A stretch of DNA of 64,000 nt from Bacteroidetes bacterium UBA4416. Its GTDB lineage: Bacteria > Bacteroidota > Bacteroidia > B-17B0 > Aurantibacillaceae. Each line of letters begins with the position of its first letter. Within the stretch, counting starts at the first letter, position 1. The position numbers and the translations under genes are program-made. Location of the stretch: assembly GCA_002390745.1 (NCBI GenBank), contig DGQK01000051.1, forward strand, positions 161,570 to 225,569. The letters are read 5' to 3'. The notes under the pieces were generated by a model. The model ran no database searches. It saw only the letters and a program-made list of their open reading frames with translations, and had not been told where the DNA came from. Shown here one piece after another: positions 18,840-28,268 of this stretch.

Positions 18840-19031
18840 CTATAGCCTTTGGATCCAATCGATCACCTGTTCTTTGGTTTGCCCCAACTTTTTCTGGATG
18901 CGGCCGAGGAGCTCATCGTCTTTTCCTTCTTCGTATGCTAAATCATCGTCCGTTAATTCAGCATATTTCTGTTTTACTTTTCCTTTGAGCTCGTTCCAGT
19001 TTCCTTTGATTTTTAATTCGTTGCTGTTCAT
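18840..19031 (-). CDS. CsbD family stress protein
   Basis: A 63-residue hydrophilic protein (MNSNELKIKGNWNELKGKVKQ) with the CsbD core W-N-E-L-K-G-K-V-K-x-K-x-x-x-L-T-D-D-D and the closing LGQTKEQVIDWIQ. CsbD proteins accumulate in general stress; the molecular role is not known. The longer open frame begins at 19124, but the family starts at the ATG chosen here. Confidence 0.9.
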   Translation of the reverse strand: MNSNELKIKGNWNELKGKVKQKYAELTDDDLAYEEGKDDELLGRIQKKLGQTKEQVIDWIQRL

Positions 19032-19149
19032 AGTCGTGGTTTTTATCAGCTGTTTCAAATCATATGCCCGCAGTATAACTAAACAGGCGACTGCGCCGCT
19101 GTGCCGTAAATTTGCCACTAGCAATGAGCGTCACGGGAAATTACTATTA

Positions 19150-21282
19150 TTATTTCTTTTTCAAAAGACGTTTCCGGTAGCGTGGTATTTCCTTGAGTGA
19201 AAGCTTGGCATCCCGTGTTTGGAAGGCGAGGCTCTTAACGGCTTCCCTGTAGCCATGTTGTACGGCCCGGTTGATCTCATAGTAGCGGTGCCGTTCTACA
19301 TCATTCTCTATGGCGATGAGGTCGAGCACGCCGCTTTGCTTAGGTTTGAGCTGTTGCAATCCCAACCAGGCTGTGGTAAGTTTGGGGTAGTTCCCGGCAA
19401 TCCAGCAAAAATCGGATTCAGCGTCTTTGATGATGTCTTCTTTGTATTGACTGAGCGCTTCATGGCTGAGCACTTTGGCACGGAGTAATTCGCGCTTGTA
19501 TTGCAGGCACTCGTTCTGTAGTTTGGTTTTGGCTTTGATCAGCAGGGTGATATGTTTGAATAGCGTGAAGGCTTCTGCGGAAGGCTTGTAAACCGTATTT
19601 TCCAGGCTTTCGCTGTAACGCGCCTCATAGGCCGGAATCGTTTTCCGGATATCCACGATCACTTTCTTGTAATTGTCTTTCAGCCTCCTGCGCCATGTGA
19701 TGCTTTTGGAAAAAGGCCCGGAAATGGAATCGTGGTAATTGACCTGCTGCCAGATATTCAGTGAAGCACCCAGGATCAGCGAATCAAAGGCTTGCTTTTT
19801 GGCGGCGATGGCCCGGCTAAGCGTATCCAGCTGCGCTTCCTTTTTGGAGAGTTCTCTCTGGATGGCATTCAGCGTTTGGAGAGGATAAGGCTTCAGTTTG
19901 TCGGTTTTAATGTTGGTCTTGAAACGCCTGATGCGCGATGCCTTTTTCAGGTAGGTATGCGCATAGGCTTTGCTTTGGGAGAGCAGGATGTTGTAGTCCC
20001 TGGTATGGTTAATCGTGAGCCGTATCTTTTTAGAGATAAATTTGCCGTGCCCTTTATTTTCTGTCAGCAATAAAGCCATTTTTCGTTTGTTCTTGGCCTT
20101 GTGCATCAGCGTAGCAGATTTTACATCACTTTTGCTTTGCCTCAGGCTTGAGTATGCGTTGGAGTATGAGGTCATGGCGCTGTCCAGGAATTGCATCTGC
20201 GAAAGAGAATCTTTTTCCGCACGAGCCTGTTGCCAGTTGATGAGGCCTGTTTGGCCTTCGCAAAGCGTGGTGATAAAATGGTTGTGGGGATTAAACGTCC
20301 GGCTCCTGGCATTCAGGTCCTGCCATTGCTGTTTCCGGTCAAGTTCTGCATAACGGTCGCAGTCAGGGCATTCTGCGCCCTGCCGGTTTTGCGATTTCAG
20401 TATGCTGTCGTTAAAATAGTACCAGGCGCTGTCGGTTTCCAGTTCGCGGAAGTTCCGCGTATCGCCGGGGTTCCAGATGGGGTTATCCGGTATGTGTGTC
20501 ATCGCAAAGATCCGCGGTTCGCTGAGGTAAAAATCTTTGGTAATGCCTTTTTTGAAAATCCGCTTCACCCGGATCGGCAACCGGGCCATGCGCTGGCGGA
20601 GGATGCGGTTGAAATAGCGCGGCTTATAATAAAAAGTCGGACCTGATTCCTCCCCGCAAATGCTTTTGATCTTCCAGCGCCAGCGGTTGCGGATCTTTTT
20701 CTTTTTCAATTTTTCGGGATGCTTCTCAAACCAGCGCATGATCCACTTCGCCATCGGGCTAAGCTCATATTCCACTTTTCCTTTGCTCCAGGTGGCATCA
20801 TACACATACCACAGGCCATCCAGCTTCACCGCGCTCCAGGCATGGTTGTGCATGTAGATGGTGTCGTTCACATCAAAGAATTCATCCCTGGCATAGCCAT
20901 AAACCGTGACGTTTTTAATGCCTGCCAGCATGCACAAGGTATCCATCAGGTTGGCATAGCCCAGGCAGATCGTGCGCCTGGTTTTCAGGATGCGTTGAAT
21001 GCTGCCGGGAACAGGAGCAGTGGGCAAATAGAATTCGTTGTAGTCGTAGGAAATGTTGGTGGTTACCCAGCTGAAAATCGCGTCAAACTTTTCCTGTTCG
21101 CCGCTTTTGTTCCGCGTCAGCTTTTTTACGAGTTGCTCCGCATTTGTTTCGGTTCGCCTTTTAAAAGATACCTCTTTGGTGGTGGAGTAGGGAAGGAGGT
21201 CTGGATCGGTGGGTGCCTGGCCGAACACAGAGCTTGCCAGGCAAAGCAGGATCGCTAACGGAAGTATACGGAACATCATCAC
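19150..21282 (-). CDS. Secreted transglutaminase-like protein
   Basis: A 710-residue protein with a signal peptide (ILPLAILLCLASSVFGQ) and an N-terminal transglutaminase-like domain (about residues 60-170). The nucleophile Cys is in RRTICLGYANLMDTLCMLAGI, the His in MHNHAWSAVKLDGLWYVYDATW, and the Asp in the same stretch. The remaining 500 residues are basic and alpha-helical with no family I recognise. Bacterial members are usually cysteine peptidases or cyclisation enzymes rather than cross-linkers. Its ATG overlaps the stop of the upstream archaemetzincin-like gene by 4 bases, making it the last gene of a coupled three-gene operon. Confidence 0.85.
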   Translation of the reverse strand: MMMFRILPLAILLCLASSVFGQAPTDPDLLPYSTTKEVSFKRRTETNAEQLVKKLTRNKSGEQEKFDAIFSWVTTNISYDYNEFYLPTAPVPGSIQRILKTRRTICLGYANLMDTLCMLAGIKNVTVYGYARDEFFDVNDTIYMHNHAWSAVKLDGLWYVYDATWSKGKVEYELSPMAKWIMRWFEKHPEKLKKKKIRNRWRWKIKSICGEESGPTFYYKPRYFNRILRQRMARLPIRVKRIFKKGITKDFYLSEPRIFAMTHIPDNPIWNPGDTRNFRELETDSAWYYFNDSILKSQNRQGAECPDCDRYAELDRKQQWQDLNARSRTFNPHNHFITTLCEGQTGLINWQQARAEKDSLSQMQFLDSAMTSYSNAYSSLRQSKSDVKSATLMHKAKNKRKMALLLTENKGHGKFISKKIRLTINHTRDYNILLSQSKAYAHTYLKKASRIRRFKTNIKTDKLKPYPLQTLNAIQRELSKKEAQLDTLSRAIAAKKQAFDSLILGASLNIWQQVNYHDSISGPFSKSITWRRRLKDNYKKVIVDIRKTIPAYEARYSESLENTVYKPSAEAFTLFKHITLLIKAKTKLQNECLQYKRELLRAKVLSHEALSQYKEDIIKDAESDFCWIAGNYPKLTTAWLGLQQLKPKQSGVLDLIAIENDVERHRYYEINRAVQHGYREAVKSLAFQTRDAKLSLKEIPRYRKRLLKKK

Positions 21283-21887
21283 AGTGCCCAGCCTTTAGTC
21301 AGGAGGTGTTGCCTGCACTTCCTGCAGAAGTCCCGGAGTTCGTTCGTGTGATTTTTGCCTTCCGCATCGCGCATGTAGCAGGTCTTTTCCGGGCAGTGCT
21401 TCAGGCCCTGTGTGTGGCCCAGCTCATGGATGGCGATCTTGTAAAGCTGGTCTGCCGTATTTGTTTTCGAGAGTCTGTAAGTAGATGCCACACAGGCATC
21501 TCCCGGGCAAAGGCCTAAGCCCATGATGCCGTAATCCCGGATCGTTCCTTTCGTCCAGCTGATGTCTTTGGTGGTGAGGGCCATTGTGATATGGCCGGGA
21601 GTATGCCGCCTGTTCAGGTAATTGACGAGACTGTCGGCCCGGTAGCGGTTTCGGGCTTTGTAGTAAGCCTGCGGGGGAATCGGAATGGCTTTCCGGAGCT
21701 CTACTTTAGGATACCGTTTTTTAACTTCGCGGAGCACATGCTTTACCAGCTCGTCGCTGGCATCCGAAAAAGGCTGGATGTCAATCGTAATAAGGGGAGC
21801 GCTTTGATTCATGGGTTCGGGGTCCTTGCAGCCTGAGATACAAAAGACAAAACACATGCCATAAAGCAGGGGGAGTATAGATTTCAT
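21279..21887 (-). CDS. Archaemetzincin-like lipoprotein metalloprotease (M54)
   Basis: About 202 residues from the ATG at 21887; an ATG at 21911 would put eight charged residues before the signal. The signal ends in a lipobox (FCISGC). The C-terminal half carries the archaemetzincin signature: HELGHTQGLKHC near residue 154, then CYM, then 17 residues later CRKC. This matches HExxHxxGxxHC-x4-CxM-x17-CxxC, with three His ligands, a catalytic Glu and a second zinc-binding Cys4 site. Known archaemetzincins are mainly soluble cytosolic enzymes, so a lipoprotein form is notable. Overlaps both neighbours by 4 bases. Confidence 0.87.
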   Translation of the reverse strand: MKSILPLLYGMCFVFCISGCKDPEPMNQSAPLITIDIQPFSDASDELVKHVLREVKKRYPKVELRKAIPIPPQAYYKARNRYRADSLVNYLNRRHTPGHITMALTTKDISWTKGTIRDYGIMGLGLCPGDACVASTYRLSKTNTADQLYKIAIHELGHTQGLKHCPEKTCYMRDAEGKNHTNELRDFCRKCRQHLLTKGWAL

Positions 21888-22801
21888 GGTCTTAATTTTT
21901 TTGTCAGGCATTTCAGATCCTGATCGGCCAATTGGTAATCGCTTTCAAGGCCATGTGCCTTAAAAAAGTCTTTCAGATCCGATAAACGCTGAATATTATT
22001 GAATTCCAGGTTCCAGTACAATTTGCTAAGGCATACTGAGCATAAGCGGTTCGGTTTGGAATCAGCTTCCTTTAGATTGTTGGTTCCGTTCATGCTACAA
22101 ATGGCATTGGTGCAATGGAGAAGGGAAAACATATGGCTGATCTCATGCGAGGATGTTTTTATAAAACGCTTCAGGCATAAAGCATTATTCAGTCCGTCTT
22201 CATAATAACGGTGAAGAGAAGAAACTCCTGTCCGCTTTTTTGTATAGGCCTCTCCGAACACATAGTTCCAGGAGTCTTTCGGATACAGGTCTTTTGCTGT
22301 TACAGCCATTACGACAATGGCATCTGCCGGGATAGCTGGTTGCAGGATACTATCAAGGATATATTTGGTGTGAAGTTGCTCACTGCCGTCTTCACGTGTT
22401 CTGCGGCTGGCGGAAGGAATGAGGGAGTCGGAAACAGGGGGGAGAATGCATGTTTTTAAACGGAAAAATAGTTGCAGATATCCGGCGGTTGCCTTCACGA
22501 TGCTATCTTGGTCGGCGTTGAAATTTCCAATAGGTTGTAAATAAATCACACGTTGAGAATCGTTCGGGCTCACAGGCCTGATATAAATATATTCCGGTAA
22601 GGTTTGTCCAGTTTCGGGATGCTGTGCCAACCAATCGCCTGGTTGAATAGCTGGCATGTTTTGATCAAGCAGAGATAAGTGCGAGATTAGTTCAAATTCT
22701 CCCAGATGGGATTTTTTGTTGTTTGAAGAATGATCACAGGCTTGTAGCCCATATAAGATCACAATAAGACCGATAAATCGTAAAAACATAAGATGAAACA
22801 A
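21884..22801 (-). CDS. Second archaemetzincin-like lipoprotein
   Basis: A 305-residue protein; the first gene of the operon. The signal ends in a lipobox (LIVILYGLQAC). Near residue 219 it has HEISHMFSLLHC, then CSM and, after a spacer, CSVC. This is the M54 layout, but the Gly of HExxHxxGxxH is replaced by Ser (HEISHMFSLLH). The three His and the Glu remain, so activity is possible but less certain than for its neighbour. A second in-frame ATG at 22789 is an alternative start. Diverged duplication of the adjacent gene is likely; the substrate is unknown. Confidence 0.8.
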   Translation of the reverse strand: MFHLMFLRFIGLIVILYGLQACDHSSNNKKSHLGEFELISHLSLLDQNMPAIQPGDWLAQHPETGQTLPEYIYIRPVSPNDSQRVIYLQPIGNFNADQDSIVKATAGYLQLFFRLKTCILPPVSDSLIPSASRRTREDGSEQLHTKYILDSILQPAIPADAIVVMAVTAKDLYPKDSWNYVFGEAYTKKRTGVSSLHRYYEDGLNNALCLKRFIKTSSHEISHMFSLLHCTNAICSMNGTNNLKEADSKPNRLCSVCLSKLYWNLEFNNIQRLSDLKDFFKAHGLESDYQLADQDLKCLTKKLRP

Positions 22802-22931
22802 TTCTTTATATAGCGCGGGGATTCTTTAAAGATACAAAAAATCTGAGTTTGCCTGCGCCAGGCGAAATAGATGTACGTTGATGAGAGAATGTATACGTTT
22901 CGCCTTAAGGAAGTGATGCAATCAGGCTGGA

Positions 22932-23282
22932 TTAAGTTCTTAAAATCTTTTCCATCGCTTTTCCTTTTGCCAGCTCGTCAATCAGCTTATCCAGGTAGCG
23001 CATCTTCTGAATAACAGGATCTTCGATCTCTTCGACACGATAGCCACAAATCACACCGGTAATTTTTTTGGCATTCGCATTCATCTCCGGGGCCTCTGCA
23101 AAAAAGGTTTCAAAATCGGTCTTCCGGTTTATCTGCTCCTGAAGGCTCTGTTCATCATATCCCGTCAGCCAGAAAATGATCTCATCCACCTCTGCCTTCG
23201 TGCGGCCTTTTTTCTCCGCTTTCTGAATGTATAAGGGATATACGCTAGAAAACACTAGTTTATAGACTCTTTCTTTGTTCAT
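22932..23282 (-). CDS. DUF2200-like protein
   Basis: A 116-residue cytosolic protein with the DUF2200 pattern: N-terminal [25 protein letters not shown] broken into VYPLY and [16 protein letters not shown], then WLTGYD and [35 protein letters not shown]. The function of the family is not known. Stands alone, 130 bases from the lipoprotein operon on the same strand. Confidence 0.85.
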   Translation of the reverse strand: MNKERVYKLVFSSVYPLYIQKAEKKGRTKAEVDEIIFWLTGYDEQSLQEQINRKTDFETFFAEAPEMNANAKKITGVICGYRVEEIEDPVIQKMRYLDKLIDELAKGKAMEKILRT

Positions 23283-23462
23283 GGTGCTGTTGTTACAGAA
23301 TAAAGATACCTTTTTGACTTAAAATCACCAATAGCATACTGCTATCCGTTTTTACAGGCTATCAGGTATTTATGCTACAGATTCGGCATCATAAAACGTC
23401 CCGCAGACATTCAGGAGTTCCCGGGTAATTGCAATGAAGAGTTTGGGGGAGGGAGTATTTTT

Positions 23463-24149
23463 CTAAAGTCTCTTCAGCTTCTCATCATAAGCTTTCATGA
23501 TGAAGTCACGCCTGGCGCCTACCTGTATTTCCATGATTTCGGATTGTTCATTAATGAAAAAGACCATAGGAGCGGCGGAAGCGAAGGCTTTTAGAAAGAC
23601 CGGATCAAATCTTTCGGGCAATAAAATAATATCACCGATGTGATGTTTTTCTTTATATGCAGGCAGGCTTTTCCATGCCATGGTCATATGAACAAATACT
23701 ATATCCGGGTATTTTTTTTCAAGAGGTTTGATGTCTTCATCCAGCATGAGGCAGCCAGAACAACCTCCCCAAAAGCTTATCAAAGCTACTTTTTTGCCTT
23801 TATAATCATTGGCTGTCTTTCCAATAAGGCTATAATCCAATGAATCGAAATTGATTTTGGTTCCGATCAGCTTGTGATGAGTTTGAGGCACTAATTGCTT
23901 GATGGTTTGCTTTCCCTTCTCGGAAATGATGCGCAGGGCATACATTTCCGAGCTTTGCTTTATCCAGAAAGAATTGTAATCCATTTTCCGGTTATGCTCG
24001 TCCAGGTATGTATAAAGCGTGTCTGAATAATCCTTGTCAAGAAAATGCTTTAAGCCCGGCTCTTTAATGATTTTTGTTTTTTGTTGTCCCAATAACGAGC
24101 TTGTCGGTATAGTGCATATGAGCAGACATACTCTCCAAAAATGTGTCAT
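23463..24149 (-). CDS. Thioredoxin-like (TlpA/redoxin) exported protein
   Basis: A 228-residue protein with a signal peptide (VCLLICTIPTSSLLGQ) and a C-terminal thioredoxin fold. The redox pair is Cys130/Cys133 in SFWGGCSGCLMLDED, the middle strand is YPDIVFVHMTM, and the cis-Pro region is AAPMVFFINEQ. The first 100 residues are helical and without a recognised family. Probably a periplasmic disulfide reductase or thiol enzyme as in TlpA/ResA relatives. Single gene. Confidence 0.87.
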   Translation of the reverse strand: MTHFWRVCLLICTIPTSSLLGQQKTKIIKEPGLKHFLDKDYSDTLYTYLDEHNRKMDYNSFWIKQSSEMYALRIISEKGKQTIKQLVPQTHHKLIGTKINFDSLDYSLIGKTANDYKGKKVALISFWGGCSGCLMLDEDIKPLEKKYPDIVFVHMTMAWKSLPAYKEKHHIGDIILLPERFDPVFLKAFASAAPMVFFINEQSEIMEIQVGARRDFIMKAYDEKLKRL

Positions 24150-24472
24150 ATTCCATGGTTTTTATTTTGTATAAATCACTTAAGGCTTAGCTTCCTTTCT
24201 ATGAAGATACTGCCAGATGCGTGTAATCCCAAAGATCCTGTACTAACAAGTCTGTCAAACAAAACTAGTTATCTTTTTCATATCAAACAGGCATTAAGCA
24301 GCTTTTATGGCAGCCCCTGATATTAGGGGGTAATAAACCATATTTGTCAGTTGTTTTTTTGCGTCCGGGCCGAGCCGTCGGGCACGACTTATTGAGCTCT
24401 GTTTTTTACTGAGTGAATCAGCGTCATTGGATTTACATAACATGAGAAAATCTCCTTACTCATGCAAAATAA
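24150..24472. other. Intergenic region
   Basis: No gene is visible. A short GC-rich patch (about 24361-24388, GCGTCCGGGCCGAGCCGTCG and onward) stands out from the AT-rich surroundings and resembles degenerate REP-type DNA. No other structure could be supported. Confidence 0.4.
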
Positions 24473-24502
24473 AAAACGTCCCGCTAACTAGCGGGACGTT
24501 TT
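24473..24502 (-). terminator. Terminator of the condensin-like operon
   Basis: Near-perfect palindrome AAAACGTCCCGCTA-AC-TAGCGGGACGTTTT. On the minus strand it is followed by TTATTTT after the T-run, directly downstream of the SMC-like gene stop. It could also work on the plus strand. Confidence 0.88.
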
Positions 24503-24520
24503 AGTTGTGTGAATTAAAAT

Positions 24521-27500
24521 TTACGCCTCCACTTCCGTTACAATGCTCGGGAAGATGCGGACATTGTTATTCTCTTCTCTTCGGAACTGGTATGTGAACT
24601 TATAATGCGCCTCCAGGCCTGATTTGTTCGGTAAGCCGTTAATCATCATAATGTTCCGGTTCTTTGCAAAGCGCAGCAATTCCCTCAGGTAGTGCGCCGA
24701 GATCTGCCCCACCTCATCAATGATACAGTGTACCTTGAACTCCGTGCTGCCACGGTGCGAGGATTCCTTGATGAACACGTGCAACAGCGTAATGTAGATG
24801 ATCGCTTTTACGAGGATATCCGTGCCTGTACTGCCGATGCTGTCGATCTTGTGCGTCCAGCCCGTTTCGTTCATACCTTCCTTGATGTTGAAGCGCAGCT
24901 CGAACAGGTCCTGTAAGCGGATCTCTTCCTGCTCCTGCTCTTTGATAGCAGTACGCAGCTGATCCAGCAGCTTCACGGCACGTGTGCTGATCTCCCGGTT
25001 CTTATGCGTCGCAAAGTCGGTGTTGAATAAGCCCTCGTTGTACACCAGGCCATTCTCTTCACGGAATTCCTGGATCCGTTTCAGAAGCTTGTACACTTTG
25101 TTATCCGAATCTTCCAGGCGGATCTTGATGAACTCGATCAGCTTCGATTCTTCGAATTCCGCTTTTTTAAAGTCCTCCGCGATCAGGGTGATGATATGTT
25201 GGATCTTGTCTTTCTGTCCGCTCAGCTCCTTCACCTTGGTGGCGATACTGTCGGTTACCAGGCCGATCTGAGTGGCCGTTTCCGCGATCGACAATTCGAT
25301 CTTGTTCTCGTTGATAAAGGCGCGTAGATTTTGTGCAAAGCGTTCGTATTCGCCTTGTGTGGCGTCGTTGCGGATGATGAAGTTGAAGTGGTTATCGAGG
25401 CGGAACTTGCCGGCAAACTCATTCACATAGCGCTGAAAGGCGCCGTACTCCTCGTTGAAGTGCGAATCGTTTTTCAGGAGCTGCGTACACAGGTCCATCA
25501 CGCTGTAATTGGTTTTCTTCGGTTCGGCCCGTTCAATGATGTCGGCGTATTTATTGAACACCGGTGTTTCGCGGAAGTTCTTGGTGAAGTAGTTGATCCC
25601 GTTGTTGAACTCGATCAATTCTTCTTCCAGTGCGCGTTTCTGCTTGTTCAGCTCCATACGGCGCACATTGTATTTCCGGCCGATCTCTTCCAGCTCTGCG
25701 CTCAGGTCGTTGGCCGTTTTTACATACTCGTCTTTTTTCTGGATGAGGTCCGGCAATTTATCAAAGATCTCGCGCTTGTCTTTTAAGTAGTCGCTTACGA
25801 TCTGCGAATACTGCTCGATCTCTTTCAGCGCTTCCTGCAATTCTTTGATGCGGGCGTCAATCTTTTTGATCTCTTTGCTGTCAACCCCTTTTTCCTTGAA
25901 GTTCGATTCCTTTTCGTTGCTTAAGCTGGCTTCTTTCTCTTCGTACTCCTTCACCTGGTTTTTCTTTTCCACTTCCAGCTCGTTGATCTCGGTTTCCTGC
26001 CTGCCTTTCAGGTCGGCCAGGCGCTCGTCGTTAAAGGCTTTCAGCTTATCGAGCTGGGTATTGAAATCGTTGAGGATGTTGTTTTTCTTTTTGTTCAGGA
26101 TTGCCAGCTCCTCTTCGACCAGGTTAATTTTTTGCTTGTTGCCGGTCAGGGATTCTTCGATCTCCGAGCTCGCGCGCTGTTTCCAGTCCTCGATCTCGAG
26201 GATCAGTTTTTTCTCGCGCTTGTCGGCAAGCTCCAGGGAGTAGTTCAACACTTTCAGGTCTTCCTTCAATTCGCCCAGCTGCTTCCCGAATTTATCGGCA
26301 GCCACCATTTTCTCTTCGTTGTTGGCCGCCTGGAATTGGTTCATAGATTCTTCCAGGTCGCGGATCATGGCCAGGCGCTCGTTTTTCTCAAACTGGTATT
26401 CCTCGATGGTTTTGGAAACCACGTTCACTTCATCCAGCTTCAGGTTGAGGCCGTAGAAAGAAGCCACTGCGCCTTCTACTTTAGTAGGGTTCAGGTCGGT
26501 GCGGAACAATAGCTCCTCGTTCACCACCTTACCGATCGTCGTATGCCAGTCTTTCACGTTTTTCTCCAGGTAACCGTAGAAGGCGTCGTGCTGCACATTC
26601 AGCTTGTCCTCAATCGCTTTGATCTCCGCTTTGATGCGGATGATCTCGTTATTCGTTTTCTGGATCTGGTTGGATAAGGATGATTTTAATTTTTGCTCCA
26701 GGTTTTCCCACTCCTTCTGGTTCGTTTGAACCAGGTTGGTTTTGATGGCGCGCTCCGATTTGTTTTTATAGTTGATCGCCCTTAACTCTGCCAGTTCCGT
26801 TTCCTGCGCTTTGATCTCCGTTTCGTAGAAGCGTGTGTTACGGATCACTTTTTCCTCAGCTTTCAGTTCATTGAACTCGATCTGCTTCGCGGTGACTTCT
26901 GCATTCAGGTTGACTAAGGCGTCTTCACGCTTTTGTTTGAGCTCCGTATCTTTTTTAGAAAACTCGTTCTTCTGCAATAACTGTAGTTCGTTGTAGTGGT
27001 TGAAGATCTCGCCCGTGCGGGAATTGATCTTATTGATGTACGCCGTTTTGTCGTTGCGCAGCTGCTCGATCAGGGATGAATACTTCATCTCGATGTTCTG
27101 CACATTAGATGTCAGCGACTCGTACTCGCGGCGGGCAATGTTAAGGTCTACCTGTAGTTTCTCACGCTCCGCGTTTTTCTCAACGGCCTGCTCGATATTT
27201 TTTTCCTTGTACTCTTTTAATTTTTTATTGGCGTCGCGGATCGTGCGGTCGTAGTAGCCGATCTCCTCGCGCACATCCTTTTGCTTTTCTTCGAGCACGG
27301 TCTTTTGCTCCTCGTGTGCGTCTGCCAGCTTTTCGAGTTCCTCCTCTTTTTCCTTCGCAGCTTTGATCACCGCTTCGTTCTGTGTTTCCGCATAGCGCAA
27401 GCTGCTTCCCAGCTTATCGGCCATCTCCATCTGCGCGCCTTTCAGCATGTGCACCTGGTCGTATTTCTTATCGATGAACTCGATGAGCTGCTGCGAATCT

Positions 27501-28204
27501 TTCTTCAGGTAGGTTTCAATATCCGAATACTTCTCATTGAACTGGCGCAGCTGGCGCTCTACCTGCTCCAGCTTGATCGAGCTGTTCTCCGTGGTTAAAG
27601 AGTTTGCGATAAAGTCTTTGATGAAGCGGCTGTCGATACTGCTTTTGGAGCTTAAGAAGACGTTCGTGATCGACTTCGGAATGTTCTGGTACTTCTCGTT
27701 TCCCTTCAGGATATGGAATTTTGAAAGCTGCTTATCCGTTTCAGTCCCGTACAGGATATTACGGTAGCGCTCGAAGGTGTCGATCTGGTTGGAAATAAAG
27801 ATTCCGCGCTTGTCGAAGCCGGCGATCACTTCCTTGATCTTGATGGCTTCGTCGTTCTCGTTGAAAAAGTAATCAGGGTTGTAAGCCGCATCCACAAAGC
27901 GGAACACCAGCTTGTTGTGGCGGTATACGATTACAAAGAAAGGTTTTTCCTCCGTGCTGATCTCATAGATCAGGTAGGAGTTCTCATAACGGAAGTAGTG
28001 CTCCTCAAAAGGTTTTTGCGAGGCCGAGATACCAAGGCCGCGGCTGTTGGCGCTGTAAAAGAACAGGATCGCCCTTTGCAGCGATGTCTTTCCGAAGTTA
28101 TTCGTCCCTACGAAACAGGTATTCCCACTTAATTCAATATCCGCGTACTTCACATTCGCAATATTGATCTCTACAATTCTGTTTAAAATTCTTACGTTTT
28201 CCAT
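24521..28204 (-). CDS. SMC/MukB-like condensin ATPase
   Basis: A 1227-residue protein with split ABC-ATPase ends and long coiled coils. Walker A GTNNFGKT is at residues 33-40 in the N-terminal head. The C-terminal head has a signature-like SIGSTGTDILVKAI around 1122-1135 and Walker B CIIDEVGQI with acidic residues at about 1163-1164. Between them lie heptad-rich arms (about 260-560 and 650-900), with a less charged break around 560-620 that could be the hinge. The heads resemble MukB, MksB and Wadjet JetC more than canonical Smc, which has an LSGG signature. With the MukE- and MukF-like genes upstream it should form a DNA-loop-extruding or plasmid-restricting complex. The exact branch is unresolved by eye. 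Confidence 0.85.
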   Translation of the reverse strand: MENVRILNRIVEINIANVKYADIELSGNTCFVGTNNFGKTSLQRAILFFYSANSRGLGISASQKPFEEHYFRYENSYLIYEISTEEKPFFVIVYRHNKLVFRFVDAAYNPDYFFNENDEAIKIKEVIAGFDKRGIFISNQIDTFERYRNILYGTETDKQLSKFHILKGNEKYQNIPKSITNVFLSSKSSIDSRFIKDFIANSLTTENSSIKLEQVERQLRQFNEKYSDIETYLKKDSQQLIEFIDKKYDQVHMLKGAQMEMADKLGSSLRYAETQNEAVIKAAKEKEEELEKLADAHEEQKTVLEEKQKDVREEIGYYDRTIRDANKKLKEYKEKNIEQAVEKNAEREKLQVDLNIARREYESLTSNVQNIEMKYSSLIEQLRNDKTAYINKINSRTGEIFNHYNELQLLQKNEFSKKDTELKQKREDALVNLNAEVTAKQIEFNELKAEEKVIRNTRFYETEIKAQETELAELRAINYKNKSERAIKTNLVQTNQKEWENLEQKLKSSLSNQIQKTNNEIIRIKAEIKAIEDKLNVQHDAFYGYLEKNVKDWHTTIGKVVNEELLFRTDLNPTKVEGAVASFYGLNLKLDEVNVVSKTIEEYQFEKNERLAMIRDLEESMNQFQAANNEEKMVAADKFGKQLGELKEDLKVLNYSLELADKREKKLILEIEDWKQRASSEIEESLTGNKQKINLVEEELAILNKKKNNILNDFNTQLDKLKAFNDERLADLKGRQETEINELEVEKKNQVKEYEEKEASLSNEKESNFKEKGVDSKEIKKIDARIKELQEALKEIEQYSQIVSDYLKDKREIFDKLPDLIQKKDEYVKTANDLSAELEEIGRKYNVRRMELNKQKRALEEELIEFNNGINYFTKNFRETPVFNKYADIIERAEPKKTNYSVMDLCTQLLKNDSHFNEEYGAFQRYVNEFAGKFRLDNHFNFIIRNDATQGEYERFAQNLRAFINENKIELSIAETATQIGLVTDSIATKVKELSGQKDKIQHIITLIAEDFKKAEFEESKLIEFIKIRLEDSDNKVYKLLKRIQEFREENGLVYNEGLFNTDFATHKNREISTRAVKLLDQLRTAIKEQEQEEIRLQDLFELRFNIKEGMNETGWTHKIDSIGSTGTDILVKAIIYITLLHVFIKESSHRGSTEFKVHCIIDEVGQISAHYLRELLRFAKNRNIMMINGLPNKSGLEAHYKFTYQFRREENNNVRIFPSIVTEVEA

Positions 28205-28268
28205 TTCTTATATGCCGCTCAGGCGGCGCTTTCTTTAATTGTTCGTTTGTTGTCCCGGAGCGTTACGC

